Assembly: GCA_023433775.1 (NCBI GenBank)
Contig: JAEYTY010000014.1
Location: forward strand, 1-42,744
DNA from: Pseudomonadota bacterium
GTDB taxonomy: Bacteria; Pseudomonadota; Alphaproteobacteria; Rhizobiales; Devosiaceae
Direction: 5' to 3'
DNA: 42,744 nt
Position 1 is the first letter of the stretch, and every line of letters starts with the position of its first letter. The notes under the pieces are model-generated. The model had not been told where the DNA came from, did not search any database, and saw only the letters and a list, made by a program, of their open reading frames with translations. Positions 8,125 to 16,506 of this stretch are shown in pieces. The position numbers and the translations under genes are program-made.

Positions 8125-9018
8125 ATGAGCAATTTTCCCTTCATACCCGACCTGTCGGTTACCCCCGAGGTCACTGCCTTTTTCGACGCGCCGACCAATA
8201 CGATCAGCTATGTGATCAAGGACCCGGCTTCGAACGCCTGCGCGGTCATCGACAGCGTCATGGACATCGACTATGCGGCCGGTCGCATCACCTATGAAGG
8301 CGCCGATGCCATCGTCCGCTATATCGTGGACAATGGGCTCAAGCTTGAATGGCTGATCGAGACCCATGTCCATGCCGATCATCTGTCCGGCGCGCCCTAT
8401 ATTCAGAGCAAGCTGGGCGGCAAGCTGGGCATCGGCGAAAACATCACCATTGTGCAGGACACCTTTGGCAAGGTGTTCAACGAGGGTACGGAATTCCAGC
8501 GCGACGGCAGCCAGTTTGACCGGTTGTTCAAGGATGGGGACAGCTATCAGATTGGCGGCCTCACGGTGCATGTCATGCATACGCCCGGCCATACGCCGGC
8601 CTGCATGACCCATGTTGTCGGGGACGCTGCCTTTGTCGGGGATACGCTCTTCATGCCCGATGGCGGTTCGGCCCGTGCCGACTTCCCGGGCGGCGATGCC
8701 CGCACGCTCTATCGGTCAATCCAGCGCGTGCTTTCCCTGCCCCGCGAGATGCGGCTTTTCATGTGCCACGACTATGGCCCGAATGGCCGGGACATTCAGT
8801 GGGAAACCACTGTTGGCGACGAAATCGACCACAATATCCATGTCGGGCAGGGCACCGACGAGGACAGCTTTGTCGCCATGCGTGAAGCGCGTGACGCGAC
8901 GCTGGCCATGCCCAAGCTCATCATTCCGGCGCTTCAGGTGAATATGCGCGCCGGCCAGCTACCCCCCAAGGACAGCGACGGCAAGACCTATCTCAAAGTC
9001 CCCGTGAACGGCCTCTGA
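8125..9018 (+). CDS. blh: ETHE1/Blh-type metallo-beta-lactamase-fold persulfide dioxygenase
   Basis: A 297-residue metallo-hydrolase-fold enzyme expected to oxidise glutathione persulfide to sulfite with one iron. The metal-site motif THVHADHLSGA (about 85-95) and later HTPGHTPACM, VGDTLFMPDGG and MCHDYGPNGR supply the His/Asp ligands. This matches the C-terminal half of Agrobacterium/Xylella Blh. GAAAGGA lies nine bases before the ATG at 8125; a TTG at 8107 is in frame but less likely. The N-terminal Blh domain is missing and is encoded by the next gene. Confidence 0.9.
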   Translation: MSNFPFIPDLSVTPEVTAFFDAPTNTISYVIKDPASNACAVIDSVMDIDYAAGRITYEGADAIVRYIVDNGLKLEWLIETHVHADHLSGAPYIQSKLGGKLGIGENITIVQDTFGKVFNEGTEFQRDGSQFDRLFKDGDSYQIGGLTVHVMHTPGHTPACMTHVVGDAAFVGDTLFMPDGGSARADFPGGDARTLYRSIQRVLSLPREMRLFMCHDYGPNGRDIQWETTVGDEIDHNIHVGQGTDEDSFVAMREARDATLAMPKLIIPALQVNMRAGQLPPKDSDGKTYLKVPVNGL

Positions 9019-9058
9019 CATGTGGCCCTTCAGCAATAAATCAGTGAAAGCCAGAACC

Positions 9059-9385
9059 ATGAATATTCGACAGATTGCCCCCGATTTTTCCGCCACCGGC
9101 CAAATCCTGCCTGAACAGATGCAGGCCGTGGCCGATGCCGGCTTCAAGTCCATCGTTTGCGCTCGCCCCGATAATGAAGACGCCGGCCAGCCAAGCTTTG
9201 ACGCCGTGGCCAAGGCGGCTAACGCCTTGGGCATAGAGATTGTGCATATCCCGGTTTCGGGAATGCTGGGCGAAGGACAGGTCATCCGGTTCCACGACGC
9301 CTGGGAGAAGATGCCCAAGCCCATGCTCGGCTATTGCCGCTCGGGCGCCCGCGCGGGAAGCCTCTACGCTACCCTGTCCAGATAG
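9059..9385 (+). CDS. DUF442 rhodanese/phosphatase-like domain protein (free-standing Blh N-domain)
   Basis: A 108-residue protein of the beta-lactamase-hydrolase-like DUF442 family. It begins MNIRQIAPDFSATGQI, the typical start. Its active-site loop YCRSGARAGSL, a rhodanese/phosphatase-like Cys-x4-Arg loop, sits near the C-terminus. In most BigR operons this domain is fused in front of the metallo-hydrolase; here it is separate and downstream. An in-frame ATG at 9020 would add 13 residues. Its likely role is sulfur transfer from persulfides next to the dioxygenase. Confidence 0.88.
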   Translation: MNIRQIAPDFSATGQILPEQMQAVADAGFKSIVCARPDNEDAGQPSFDAVAKAANALGIEIVHIPVSGMLGEGQVIRFHDAWEKMPKPMLGYCRSGARAGSLYATLSR

Positions 9386-9389
9386 TTCC

Positions 9390-11120
9390 ATGCAGCTCAG
9401 GACCTACTTCCCAATCCTCGAGTGGGGCAGGCGCTATAACCGGCAGACGCTGACCAGCGACCTCGTGGCCGCTGTCATCGTCACCATTATGCTGATCCCG
9501 CAGTCGCTGGCCTATGCGCTTCTGGCCGGCTTGCCGCCGGAGGTGGGTCTTTATGCATCCATACTGCCGCTGATTGCCTATGCGCTGTTCGGAACATCTT
9601 CGGCGCTGGCCGTCGGTCCGGTAGCGGTTGTCTCCCTGATGACCGCAGCGGCGGTCGGACGGCTGGTAGCCGAGGGAACGGCTGACTATGCCAGTGCCGC
9701 GATCCTGCTGGCGCTTCTTTCAGGCGCCATGCTCACCGTGATGGGATTGTTCAGGCTAGGCTTCATCGCCAATTTCCTGTCGCATCCGGTGATCTCGGGT
9801 TTTATCACGGCCTCGGGCATCATCATTGCCACCAGCCAGGTTGGCGGGTTGCTGGGCATCCGCACGGAGGGCCACGCCCTGCCGCAGCTTTTGACGTCCA
9901 TTGCGGATAATATTGGCAGTATCAACTGGAACACAGTCGCCGTAGGCGCGGTGGCGCTGGCGCTGCTGTTGTGGATCCGGCTGGATCTCAAGAACTGGCT
10001 GGCGCGCTTTGGCCTGCCCAAGGGCGTCGCCACTGTTGTCGTGCGGGCCGGGCCGGTCTTCGTTGTCTTTCTCACCATGGCCTGGTCGGCCCTGTTCGAC
10101 CTGGGCAGCAAGGGCGTTGCGCTGGTCGGGCAGGTGCCGCAGGGATTGCCAATGCTGTCGCTGCCCAGCTTTAATCTCGACACGATGCAGGCGCTGCTGC
10201 TGCCCGCGCTGATCATATCAGTGGTCGGGTTTGTTGAATCCATTTCGGTTGCGCAGAGCCTTGCCGCCAAGCGCCGGGAGCGGATCGACCCCAATCAGGA
10301 ATTGATCGGCCTCGGAGCCTCGAACCTGGCGGCAGCTTTGGGCGGCGGCTATCCGGTGACCGGGGGCTTTGCCCGCTCGGTGGTGAATTTTGATGCCGGG
10401 GCCGCGACGCCTGCCGCAGGCGCCTTCACCGCAATTGGTATTGCCGGTGCAACGCTGCTGCTGACGCCGTTTCTCGCCATATTGCCCAAGGCGACGCTGG
10501 CGGCGACCATCGTGCTGGTCGTGCTGACGCTGGTGGATTTTTCCATCTTCAAGCGAGCATGGGCCTATTCAAAGGCCGATTTCGCTGCGGTGAGCATCAC
10601 GCTGATCGGAACGCTGCTGCTTGGTGTTGAGGTGGGCATTTCGCTGGGCGTCGGCGCGTCGCTGCTGATCTTTCTCTATCGCTCCTCGCGCCCGCACACG
10701 GCCGTAGTGGGGCTGGTGCCGGGCACCGAGCACTATCGCAATGTCAAACGGCATCAGGTGGAAACCATTCCGGGCATTCTCTCGATACGCGTGGACGAGA
10801 GCCTCTACTTTGCCAATGCCCGCTATCTGGAAAACCTGATCCAGGCGCAGGTGGCGGCGGATTCGAGCGTGACGGATGTGGTGCTGATGTGTTCGGCGGT
10901 CAACGCGATTGACCTGTCGGCGCTTGAAAGCCTGGAGGCGATCCAGCAGCACCTGGCCGACATGGGTGTCCGGCTGCATCTTTCCGAGGTCAAGGGGCCG
11001 GTTTCCGACCAATTGCGCAAGACCGACTTCGCCAGGCATCTCAGCGGGCAGATTCACCTCAGTCATTTTCAGGCCATGCAGACCATCGCCGATGGCAGGA
11101 GGCAGCAGGCCGGAGGCTGA
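9390..11120 (+). CDS. SulP family inorganic anion (sulfate/sulfite) permease with STAS domain
   Basis: A 576-residue inner-membrane carrier starting MQLRTYFPILEWGRRYN. About ten to twelve hydrophobic segments include the SulP signatures DLVAAVIVTIMLIPQSLAYALLAGLPPEVGLYAS, GTSSALAVGPVAVVSL (about 73-88, truncated here) and AALGGGYPVTGGFARS. A cytoplasmic STAS domain fills the last ~120 residues (LSIRVDESLYFANARYLE; CSAVNAIDLSALESLE). It begins four bases after the DUF442 stop and ends the BigR operon, so it probably exports sulfite or sulfate made by persulfide oxidation. Confidence 0.9.
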   Translation: MQLRTYFPILEWGRRYNRQTLTSDLVAAVIVTIMLIPQSLAYALLAGLPPEVGLYASILPLIAYALFGTSSALAVGPVAVVSLMTAAAVGRLVAEGTADYASAAILLALLSGAMLTVMGLFRLGFIANFLSHPVISGFITASGIIIATSQVGGLLGIRTEGHALPQLLTSIADNIGSINWNTVAVGAVALALLLWIRLDLKNWLARFGLPKGVATVVVRAGPVFVVFLTMAWSALFDLGSKGVALVGQVPQGLPMLSLPSFNLDTMQALLLPALIISVVGFVESISVAQSLAAKRRERIDPNQELIGLGASNLAAALGGGYPVTGGFARSVVNFDAGAATPAAGAFTAIGIAGATLLLTPFLAILPKATLAATIVLVVLTLVDFSIFKRAWAYSKADFAAVSITLIGTLLLGVEVGISLGVGASLLIFLYRSSRPHTAVVGLVPGTEHYRNVKRHQVETIPGILSIRVDESLYFANARYLENLIQAQVAADSSVTDVVLMCSAVNAIDLSALESLEAIQQHLADMGVRLHLSEVKGPVSDQLRKTDFARHLSGQIHLSHFQAMQTIADGRRQQAGG

Positions 11121-11211
11121 GCGAACGGGCGCATCCGCCGCACTGGTCATCGGGCGTGGTCTGCCCTACATATCAGTTCAACAACCTTATCTTTGCGGAA
11201 CGGACAGAGCC

Positions 11212-11451
11212 ATGAGCCAGAGCAACAGGATTTTTGATGATCTGGGACGCCTGATGAATGAGGCGGCCGGGGTCGCGGATGGGGTTCGGCGCGAGGTCGA
11301 GACGGTGGTGAAGGCACAGGCCCATCGCATCGTCAATGACATGGACCTGGTCAAGCGCGAGGATTTCGACGCGCTGCGGGAGCTGGTTCAGGTGCAGAGC
11401 GAGGAGCTCGAAGCGTTGCGCAAGGAAGTGGCGGCGCTGAAGGCGAAATAG
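11212..11451 (+). CDS. ubiK: Ubiquinone biosynthesis accessory factor UbiK (BMFP family)
   Basis: A 79-residue coiled-coil protein of the DUF526/BMFP family. It begins MSQSNRIFDDLGRLMNEAAG, the conserved amphipathic segment, then DLVKREDFDALRELV and a C-terminal heptad-rich coil (QSEELEALRKEVAALKAK). In Escherichia coli and Salmonella UbiK binds UbiJ and stimulates aerobic ubiquinone synthesis and membrane targeting. It is a single gene between the SulP permease and a 420-base gap, with a strong terminator 67 bases after its stop. Confidence 0.9.
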   Translation: MSQSNRIFDDLGRLMNEAAGVADGVRREVETVVKAQAHRIVNDMDLVKREDFDALRELVQVQSEELEALRKEVAALKAK

Positions 11452-11873
11452 GTTTTTAGCCTTTGCCATCGGGCAAATTGAGTCCCTCAAAGCGAGGGCG
11501 TGACAGGCAGCACGTTGATCCCCGCGCAAGCGGGGATTTTTGTTTTTCGGGTATGCCGAGGCCAAGAGGCTGTGGATTGTGATCCGTTTCGGCACGTCGT
11601 GATGGGCCGGCGCTTTACATGTTAACTCCTCGTTAAGCATCGCGGCCGATCATCATCCACAAGAGATTACGATCCTCTTCGCCGGGCGCGTCCCCTGAAT
11701 CAGTGGCGCGGTGTACGGTCAGTTCAGTGGACGATTCTCGTGCCCACCGGGCAGAGAGATTGGCCGGCTTTGTGTGCGGTTCTTTGCAGGACCGGAGAGT
11801 TAAGTGCCCCGACATGCCGGCCATTTTGGCCGTGTGAATGACAACAGCGCCTGACGCGGACGGAAGACCTTTG
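11452..11873. other. Intergenic gap ubiK-YbjN gene
   Basis: A 422-base stretch without a convincing gene. It holds the ubiK terminator (11518-11547) and, further on, ordinary mixed sequence with a weak CGGCCatttTGGCCG dyad around 11816-11831. A minus-strand open frame across 11633-11947 has no protein-like character. No tRNA or known RNA was recognised; it presumably carries the promoter of the YbjN-proC pair. Confidence 0.5.
11518..11547 (+). terminator. Rho-independent terminator after ubiK
   Basis: ATCCCCGC (11518-11525) pairs with GCGGGGAT (11530-11537) around a GCAA tetraloop, followed by TTTTTGTTTTT. Confidence 0.9.
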
Positions 11874-12374
11874 ATGAATGTGATTGAATTCGAGCCTGAT
11901 CGGTCAGTCCACCCGGTGGACCTGGTCGAGCATATCGCTTCGATCAATGACTGGACGTTTGAACGCCAGGACGCGGACGAAATCTCAATTTCGGTGCGCG
12001 GCGGGTGGAGCGACTATCATGTGTCGTTCAACTGGATGGTGGATCTGGAATCCCTGCACATTGCCTGCGCTTTTGACCTGAAAGTGCCCGAGGGGCGCCG
12101 GGCGGAAGTGAAGCAGCTGATCAGCCTGATCAATGAGCAATTGTGGATCGGGCACTTCGATATCTGGCACAAGGAAGGCGCGGTGCTGTTCCGCAATTCA
12201 CACCTGCTGACAGGTGGCGCCGACGTGTCGCCGCAGCAATGCGAGGCGCTGCTGCGCTCGGCCAGCGATAGCTGCGACCTTTATTATCAGGCCTTCCAGT
12301 TTGTCGTCTGGGCGGGAAAATCGGCCGCTGATGCGCTGAGCCATGTGATGTTCGAGACAGTGGGCGAAGCCTGA
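11874..12374 (+). CDS. YbjN domain-containing protein
   Basis: A 166-residue cytoplasmic protein of the YbjN family, a type III secretion chaperone-like fold of uncertain role. Visible features are VDLVEHIASINDWTFERQDADEISISVRGGWSDYHVSFNW (described, not a motif) and RRAEVKQLISLINEQLWIGHFDI. The ATG at 11874 has GGAAG seven bases upstream; an alternative ATG lies at 11838 without one. Its stop overlaps the proC start (TGATG), so the two are coupled, an arrangement common in the Hyphomicrobiales. Confidence 0.85.
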   Translation: MNVIEFEPDRSVHPVDLVEHIASINDWTFERQDADEISISVRGGWSDYHVSFNWMVDLESLHIACAFDLKVPEGRRAEVKQLISLINEQLWIGHFDIWHKEGAVLFRNSHLLTGGADVSPQQCEALLRSASDSCDLYYQAFQFVVWAGKSAADALSHVMFETVGEA

Positions 12375-13192
12375 TGAGCCTGCGTTCAATTGGGCCGGTT
12401 ATGCTTGTCGGGGCCGGCAAGATGGGCGCGGCGCTGGCGCGGGGCTGGCTTGATGCCGGGCTCTCGCCCAATAATCTGGTTGTGGTCGATCCTGCGCCCG
12501 GTGAGGCCGCCAGGGAACTGGCCGAGGATTTCGGCCTCGTCATCCATAGCGAGGCCAGCGGGTTGCAGCCCAATGTGCTGGTGCTGGCGGTGAAGCCGCA
12601 AATCATCGGATCGGTGATGGAAGGGCTTTTGCACTCCATCGGGCCGCAGACACTGGTGCTGTCCATCGCGGCGGGAATTTCGATCGCGCAATTGTCATCC
12701 GGGCTGAAGACGGGGCGGGTGGTGCGCACCATGCCCAATACGCCGGCGCAAATCGGCAAGGGCATGACGGGCGCGGTTGCCGGGCCGGATGCTGGCGCCG
12801 AGGATCGGGCGACGGCTGATGCATTGTTGGCGGCGGCGGGGCAGGTGGCCTGGTTTGATCGCGAGGGTGACCTCGATGCGGTGACGGCGGTTTCGGGGTC
12901 CGGACCGGCTTATGTGTTCAACCTGGTCGAAGCGCTGGCGGCTGCCGGCGTGGCGCAGGGGTTGTCCGAAGCGGTGGCCATGCAATTGGCGCGGCAGACG
13001 GTGATTGGTTCGGCGGCGCTGATGGAAGCGGATACGGCGCCGGCTGGCATATTGCGCCAGAATGTGACTTCGCCCAATGGCACGACGGCAGCGGCACTGA
13101 ATGTGCTGATGGCCGATGATGGCCTGACGCCGCTGATGGGCCGGGCCGTCGATGCGGCGCGCAAGCGCAGCGAGGAGCTGGGGCGCGGCTAA
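12374..13192 (+). CDS. proC: Pyrroline-5-carboxylate reductase
   Basis: Catalyses the last step of proline synthesis, NAD(P)H-dependent reduction of pyrroline-5-carboxylate. The Rossmann motif MLVGAGKMGAALARGWL is at about 10-26. RTMPNTPAQIGKGMTGAV follows, then the substrate-site region VSGSGPAYVFNLVEAL and the C-terminal signature NVTSPNGTTAAALNVL. At 272 residues the length is normal. It is coupled to the YbjN gene by a four-base overlap. Confidence 0.95.
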   Translation: MSLRSIGPVMLVGAGKMGAALARGWLDAGLSPNNLVVVDPAPGEAARELAEDFGLVIHSEASGLQPNVLVLAVKPQIIGSVMEGLLHSIGPQTLVLSIAAGISIAQLSSGLKTGRVVRTMPNTPAQIGKGMTGAVAGPDAGAEDRATADALLAAAGQVAWFDREGDLDAVTAVSGSGPAYVFNLVEALAAAGVAQGLSEAVAMQLARQTVIGSAALMEADTAPAGILRQNVTSPNGTTAAALNVLMADDGLTPLMGRAVDAARKRSEELGRG

Positions 13193-13243
13193 AGCGGGTC
13201 GAGATCTTTTAGATTCGCTCTGTGCGCTTATCCTTCACGTTTG

Positions 13244-13290
13244 CGCATGTCTTTATCCCGAAACCGGTTCTCCCTTTCGGGAGACATGCG
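13244..13290. repeat. Intergenic palindrome with AAACCGGT core
   Basis: Arms CGCATGTC (13244-13251) and GACATGCG (13283-13290) are perfect complements. Inside, a second pair TCCCGAAA / TTTCGGGA encloses CCGGTTCTCC. The element follows proC and may end its transcript. Its core, AAACCGG(T)-N2-CC-N-CTTT, recurs in the aroG leader at 17817-17860 with different outer arms; such elements are widespread in Hyphomicrobiales genomes. Confidence 0.75.
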
Positions 13291-13302
13291 TTAGCGCGCC
13301 AA

Positions 13303-13821
13303 TCAGATATTGCTGGTGAGATTGAGCCGGTCGAGCACTTTGTGGTCGGCCGGATCGACCATGCCGACAAGGAAGCGCCGGACGATATTGGCGGCTTCGG
13401 GGGGCAGGGCATCGATAGAGGAATCGATGCGGCTGGCCTGGGTGGCCGACAGGGCGGCGAAGAACTGGCGGCCCTTTTCCGTGGCGTGCAGCAGGCGCTG
13501 GCGGCGGTCTGACTGGCCGGTGCGCTGCTCGATATAACCATTGTCGATCAACTGGCGCAGGACACGGGCGAGGCTCTGCTTGGTGATCTTGAGAATGTCG
13601 AGCAGGTCCGCCACCGGCATTCCCGGGCGGAGATTGACGAAATAGAGCACCCGGTGATGGGCGCGCCCAAAACCCTGCCGTTCAAGCTGGGCATCGGCAT
13701 CGCCGGTAAAGTCGCGATAGGCGAAGAAAAACAGACCCATAATGTCGAGCGGGAGATCCGGATGACCGGAGGTCCCGAAATTTATGTCAGCCTTGTTGAC
13801 ATTGTTTTGGTCCGCTGGCAT
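13303..13821 (-). CDS. MarR family transcriptional regulator
   Basis: A 172-residue winged-helix regulator. The recognition segment lies at MPVADLLDILKITKQSLARVLRQLIDNGYIEQRTGQSDRRQRLLHATEKG (about 77-126, condensed here to its landmarks: LLDILKITKQSLARVL helix-turn-helix and SDRRQRLLHAT wing). This long-N-terminus type is typically found next to ilvE in Hyphomicrobiales. The ATG at 13821 is preferred over 13950, whose extra 43 residues overlap the divergent promoter region and look unnatural. It faces ilvE across 130 bases and may regulate it. Confidence 0.85.
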   Translation of the reverse strand: MPADQNNVNKADINFGTSGHPDLPLDIMGLFFFAYRDFTGDADAQLERQGFGRAHHRVLYFVNLRPGMPVADLLDILKITKQSLARVLRQLIDNGYIEQRTGQSDRRQRLLHATEKGRQFFAALSATQASRIDSSIDALPPEAANIVRRFLVGMVDPADHKVLDRLNLTSNI

Positions 13822-13951
13822 TGTTGCTCCATAGTCGCTGCCGTGAAGCCTTATCCCAAAGCCAATCTGGTTTGCCAAGGGCAAGGGGGTGGGGCATGAT
13901 CGGCGGCAAGGCCCGCGAGCGAGCGCGGAAACAGAATTTCGGGAGGGCATT

Positions 13952-14842
13952 ATGGCAGGCGTGCCGATGGACCAGCGTGATGGCTGGATCTGGTTCGATG
14001 GCGAACTGAAACCGTGGAAAGACGCGAAGATTCACGTGCTGACGCACGGGCTGCACTATGCCAGCTCGGTGTTTGAAGGCGAGCGCGCCTATGGCGGCGA
14101 AATCTTCAAGTCGCGCGAGCATACCGAGCGGTTGATCCGCTCCGCTGCGACGCTGGATATGCCTTTCCCCTATAGCGTCGAGGAAATCGAGGCCGCCAAG
14201 CGCCTCGTTCTGGAAAAGAACGGGCTGGTCGATGCCTATGTGCGTCCCGTGGCCTGGCGCGGCTCGGAAGAGCTGTCGGTGCCCGCACGCAATAACAAGG
14301 TGCATGTGGCCATCGCCGCCTGGGTGTGGCCGAGCTATTTCTCGGTGGAGGAGAAGCTCAAGGGCATTCGCCTCGAATGGAGCAAGTGGAAGCGCCCCAG
14401 CCCTGAAACCATTCCATGCTCGGCCAAGGCCGCGGGTCTTTACATGATCTGCACGCTCTCCAAGGACCACGCGATGGCCAATGGCTTTGCCGACGCGCTG
14501 ATGCTGGACTATCGCGGCTATGTGGCGGAAGCCACGGGCGCGAACGTGTTCTTCATCAAGGGCAAGGACATCACCACGCCGACGCCGGATTGCATTCTCA
14601 ACGGCATCACCCGCCAGACGCTGATCGCGCTGGCCAAGGAGAATGGCTATACGGTCACCGAGCGCTACATCAAGCCCGAAGAGCTGAGCCAGTTCGACGA
14701 GTGTTTCCTCACCGGCACGGCCGCGGAAGTGACGCCCGTGTCGCTGATCGGCGATTACAAGTTTACCCCAGGCGAAGCCTGCCGGACGCTGATCGATGCC
14801 TATACGGCGGCTGTGACGCCCAAGCGGGCAGCAGCGGAGTAG
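13952..14842 (+). CDS. ilvE: Branched-chain amino acid aminotransferase
   Basis: PLP-dependent (fold type IV) transaminase for the last step of Leu, Ile and Val synthesis and the first of their breakdown. The 296-residue protein starts MAGVPMDQRDGWIWFDGEL. Family landmarks are THGLHYASSVFEGERAYGG, the PLP-lysine region CSAKAAGLYM (about 155-164), and EATGANVFFIKG. GITRQTL and FLTGTAAEVTPV follow. GGGAGG lies five to six bases before the ATG at 13952. A strong bidirectional terminator follows. Confidence 0.95.
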   Translation: MAGVPMDQRDGWIWFDGELKPWKDAKIHVLTHGLHYASSVFEGERAYGGEIFKSREHTERLIRSAATLDMPFPYSVEEIEAAKRLVLEKNGLVDAYVRPVAWRGSEELSVPARNNKVHVAIAAWVWPSYFSVEEKLKGIRLEWSKWKRPSPETIPCSAKAAGLYMICTLSKDHAMANGFADALMLDYRGYVAEATGANVFFIKGKDITTPTPDCILNGITRQTLIALAKENGYTVTERYIKPEELSQFDECFLTGTAAEVTPVSLIGDYKFTPGEACRTLIDAYTAAVTPKRAAAE

Positions 14843-14863
14843 GGTTTGGATTGGTTGCAGATT

Positions 14864-14893
14864 AAAAAGCCGGGGTTCTGCCCCGGCTTTTTT
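14864..14893. terminator. Bidirectional terminator between ilvE and moaE
   Basis: AAAAAGCCGGGG (14864-14875) pairs with CCCCGGCTTTTT (14881-14892) around TTCTG. A run of A precedes and a run of T follows, so it can stop both ilvE (plus) and moaE (minus) transcripts. Confidence 0.95.
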
Positions 14894-14903
14894 GTTGGTG
14901 GCG

Positions 14904-15347
14904 TCAAAGCCACCGGTCCCTAGCGGCGTCATCCTCGGCCTTTGCCTCGACCCAATGCAGGCCGGCGGCGGTTTCTTCCTGTTTCCAGAAGGGCGCGTCG
15001 GTCTTGAGATAGTCCATCAGGAACTGTGCACCATCGAAGGCGGATTGCCGGTGATGGGCGAGGGTCATCACCATCATGATGGTTTCTCCGGGCACGAGGC
15101 GGCCGTGGCGGTGGATGATGGCGGCATCGAGCAGGGAAAAGCGGGCAATGGCCGCGTCGCGAATGGCGGCGATCTCGTTTTGGGCGAGGTCGGGATAGCA
15201 TTCGAGAATTAGGGCGGTGATCGGCTGGTCCGCGGTCGAGCGGACAAGGCCGGTAAAGGTCACCATGGCACCGGCTTCGGGATGGGCGGCCTGAAACCTG
15301 TTGGCTTCGGCGCCAGGATCAAAGGGGGCGTCAGTGATCCGGATCAT
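14904..15347 (-). CDS. moaE: Molybdopterin synthase catalytic subunit
   Basis: With MoaD it converts precursor Z (cPMP) to molybdopterin. The 147-residue protein shows FTGLVR, IHRHGRLVPGETIMMVMTLA (about 79-98) and the catalytic lysine pattern MDYLKTDAPFWKQE. It lies one base after moaD on the same strand, the normal moaD-moaE order, at the end of a pgsA-moaD-moaE operon. Confidence 0.95.
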   Translation of the reverse strand: MIRITDAPFDPGAEANRFQAAHPEAGAMVTFTGLVRSTADQPITALILECYPDLAQNEIAAIRDAAIARFSLLDAAIIHRHGRLVPGETIMMVMTLAHHRQSAFDGAQFLMDYLKTDAPFWKQEETAAGLHWVEAKAEDDAARDRWL

Positions 15348-15348
15348 C

Positions 15349-15600
15349 TCAGCCGCCGGTCATGGGGGGCAGGATGGCGATGGTCTGGGCGCCAGCCAAG
15401 GGCGTATCGGCGGCGACGATGCGCGCATCGCGGGCCAGCTTGAAAATGGCGGCGTTCTGCATGGCGATGTCGAGCGTTTCGTCATTGGCGCGCAGCCAGG
15501 TGACGAGATCGGCAATGGTCACCACATCGGGCGGCGGGGTCACGTCGTCGCTGGCGCGATTGAGACGCTCGCGCAGCCAGGCAAAATAGAGGATTTTCAT
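15349..15600 (-). CDS. moaD: Molybdopterin synthase sulfur carrier subunit
   Basis: An 83-residue ubiquitin-like protein ending in Gly-Gly (LPPMTGG), the tail that carries the thiocarboxylate sulfur for MoaE. It begins MKILYFAWLRERLNRASD, a typical MoaD start. Its ATG at 15600 overlaps the stop of pgsA by four bases. Confidence 0.94.
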   Translation of the reverse strand: MKILYFAWLRERLNRASDDVTPPPDVVTIADLVTWLRANDETLDIAMQNAAIFKLARDARIVAADTPLAGAQTIAILPPMTGG

Positions 15601-16163
15601 TTTGAAGTGCCGGAGAGGTGCGGCCAGCTGGCGCGGAGATAGAGCCAGCCTGTCCAGAGGGTGATGGCGCCGGCGACCCAGAGCACGATGTCGGATGCGA
15701 GGCGCAGGCCGGGGATGATGGCCTCGATGAGCACGATGGCAAGGGCGACGAGCTGGATTGTGGTTTTCCACTTGGCTAGAGGTGTCACCGGCAGGACGAT
15801 AGTCTTGTTGCCGAGGAATTCGCGCAGGCCCGGAATGAAGAATTCGCGGAAAAGAATGGCGCAGGCCGGGATCATGTCGAGCGCGGAGAAGCTGCCATCC
15901 CAGGCGAGGGCGGCGATGAGAATGCCGACAAGGAGCTTGTCGGCAATGGGGTCGAGCATTCGGCCGAGATCGGAATACTGGTTCAGCGCGCGGGCCAGAA
16001 AGCCGTCGACCCAGTCACTGAGCGCGGCGACGACATAGATCACGAGCGCGATGATGCGCATAGTTATGTCGCCATCCATCACCAGCCAGACGATGGGGAT
16101 GATCGCCAGAATGCGGGCGATCGTGATGATATTGGGGATGAGAAGAAGCGGGTTTCTGGCCAT
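15597..16163 (-). CDS. pgsA: CDP-diacylglycerol-glycerol-3-phosphate 3-phosphatidyltransferase
   Basis: Makes phosphatidylglycerol phosphate, the first step to phosphatidylglycerol and cardiolipin; inner membrane. The CDP-alcohol phosphotransferase signature D-x2-DG-x2-AR-x8-G-x3-D-x3-D is complete in SDWVDGFLARALNQYSDLGR followed by MLDPIADK (about 63-90). The 188-residue protein starts MARNPLLLIPNIITIARIL. An upstream in-frame ATG at 16250 adds an unconserved 29 residues and is less likely. It is followed without gap by moaD and moaE. Confidence 0.95.
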   Translation of the reverse strand: MARNPLLLIPNIITIARILAIIPIVWLVMDGDITMRIIALVIYVVAALSDWVDGFLARALNQYSDLGRMLDPIADKLLVGILIAALAWDGSFSALDMIPACAILFREFFIPGLREFLGNKTIVLPVTPLAKWKTTIQLVALAIVLIEAIIPGLRLASDIVLWVAGAITLWTGWLYLRASWPHLSGTSK

Positions 16164-16269
16164 TGGGGGAGAGAACAGGAAGCAGGGCGGGGGGTCAAGG
16201 TGTTGCGCGTACGCTTGACAGTTCAACTCCGGAGCGCTGTCTTGAAACATTCAACATGCTGGGGGGCGA

Positions 16270-16506
16270 GTGTTGAACAAGTTGGCAAGGAATGAGCGAA
16301 GGAAGCTGACGGCCTCGTTCTTCAATGCCGTAGCGTCGGGGACGGTGCTGGCGGCGCTCGTTGTGCCTTTTATAGGTCTGCGGCTTGGAACCGTTCAGCT
16401 TGGTACCGACATATTGAACGTGACGGGTTTGACCGGATTTGGGGTCACGGTCGCAATTGTGCTACACTTGTTTGCACGAGACGTTCTGAAGGGATTGGAG
16501 GAATAA
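16270..16506 (+). CDS. Small two-helix membrane protein, unknown
   Basis: A 78-residue protein starting with GTG at 16270 (a TTG follows at once). After a basic N-terminus (MLNKLARNERRKLTASFF) come two hydrophobic segments, about 22-40 and 48-68, with a short polar end (RDVLKGLEE). No family recognised. The stop codon is followed immediately by the ATG of another tiny membrane protein, so the two form a pair that divides pgsA from aroG. Confidence 0.65.
   Translation: MLNKLARNERRKLTASFFNAVASGTVLAALVVPFIGLRLGTVQLGTDILNVTGLTGFGVTVAIVLHLFARDVLKGLEE

Noticed and set aside
11633..11947. Minus-strand open frame in the gap after ubiK
   Set aside because: It overlaps the YbjN gene start, and its product has no hydrophobic core or known pattern.
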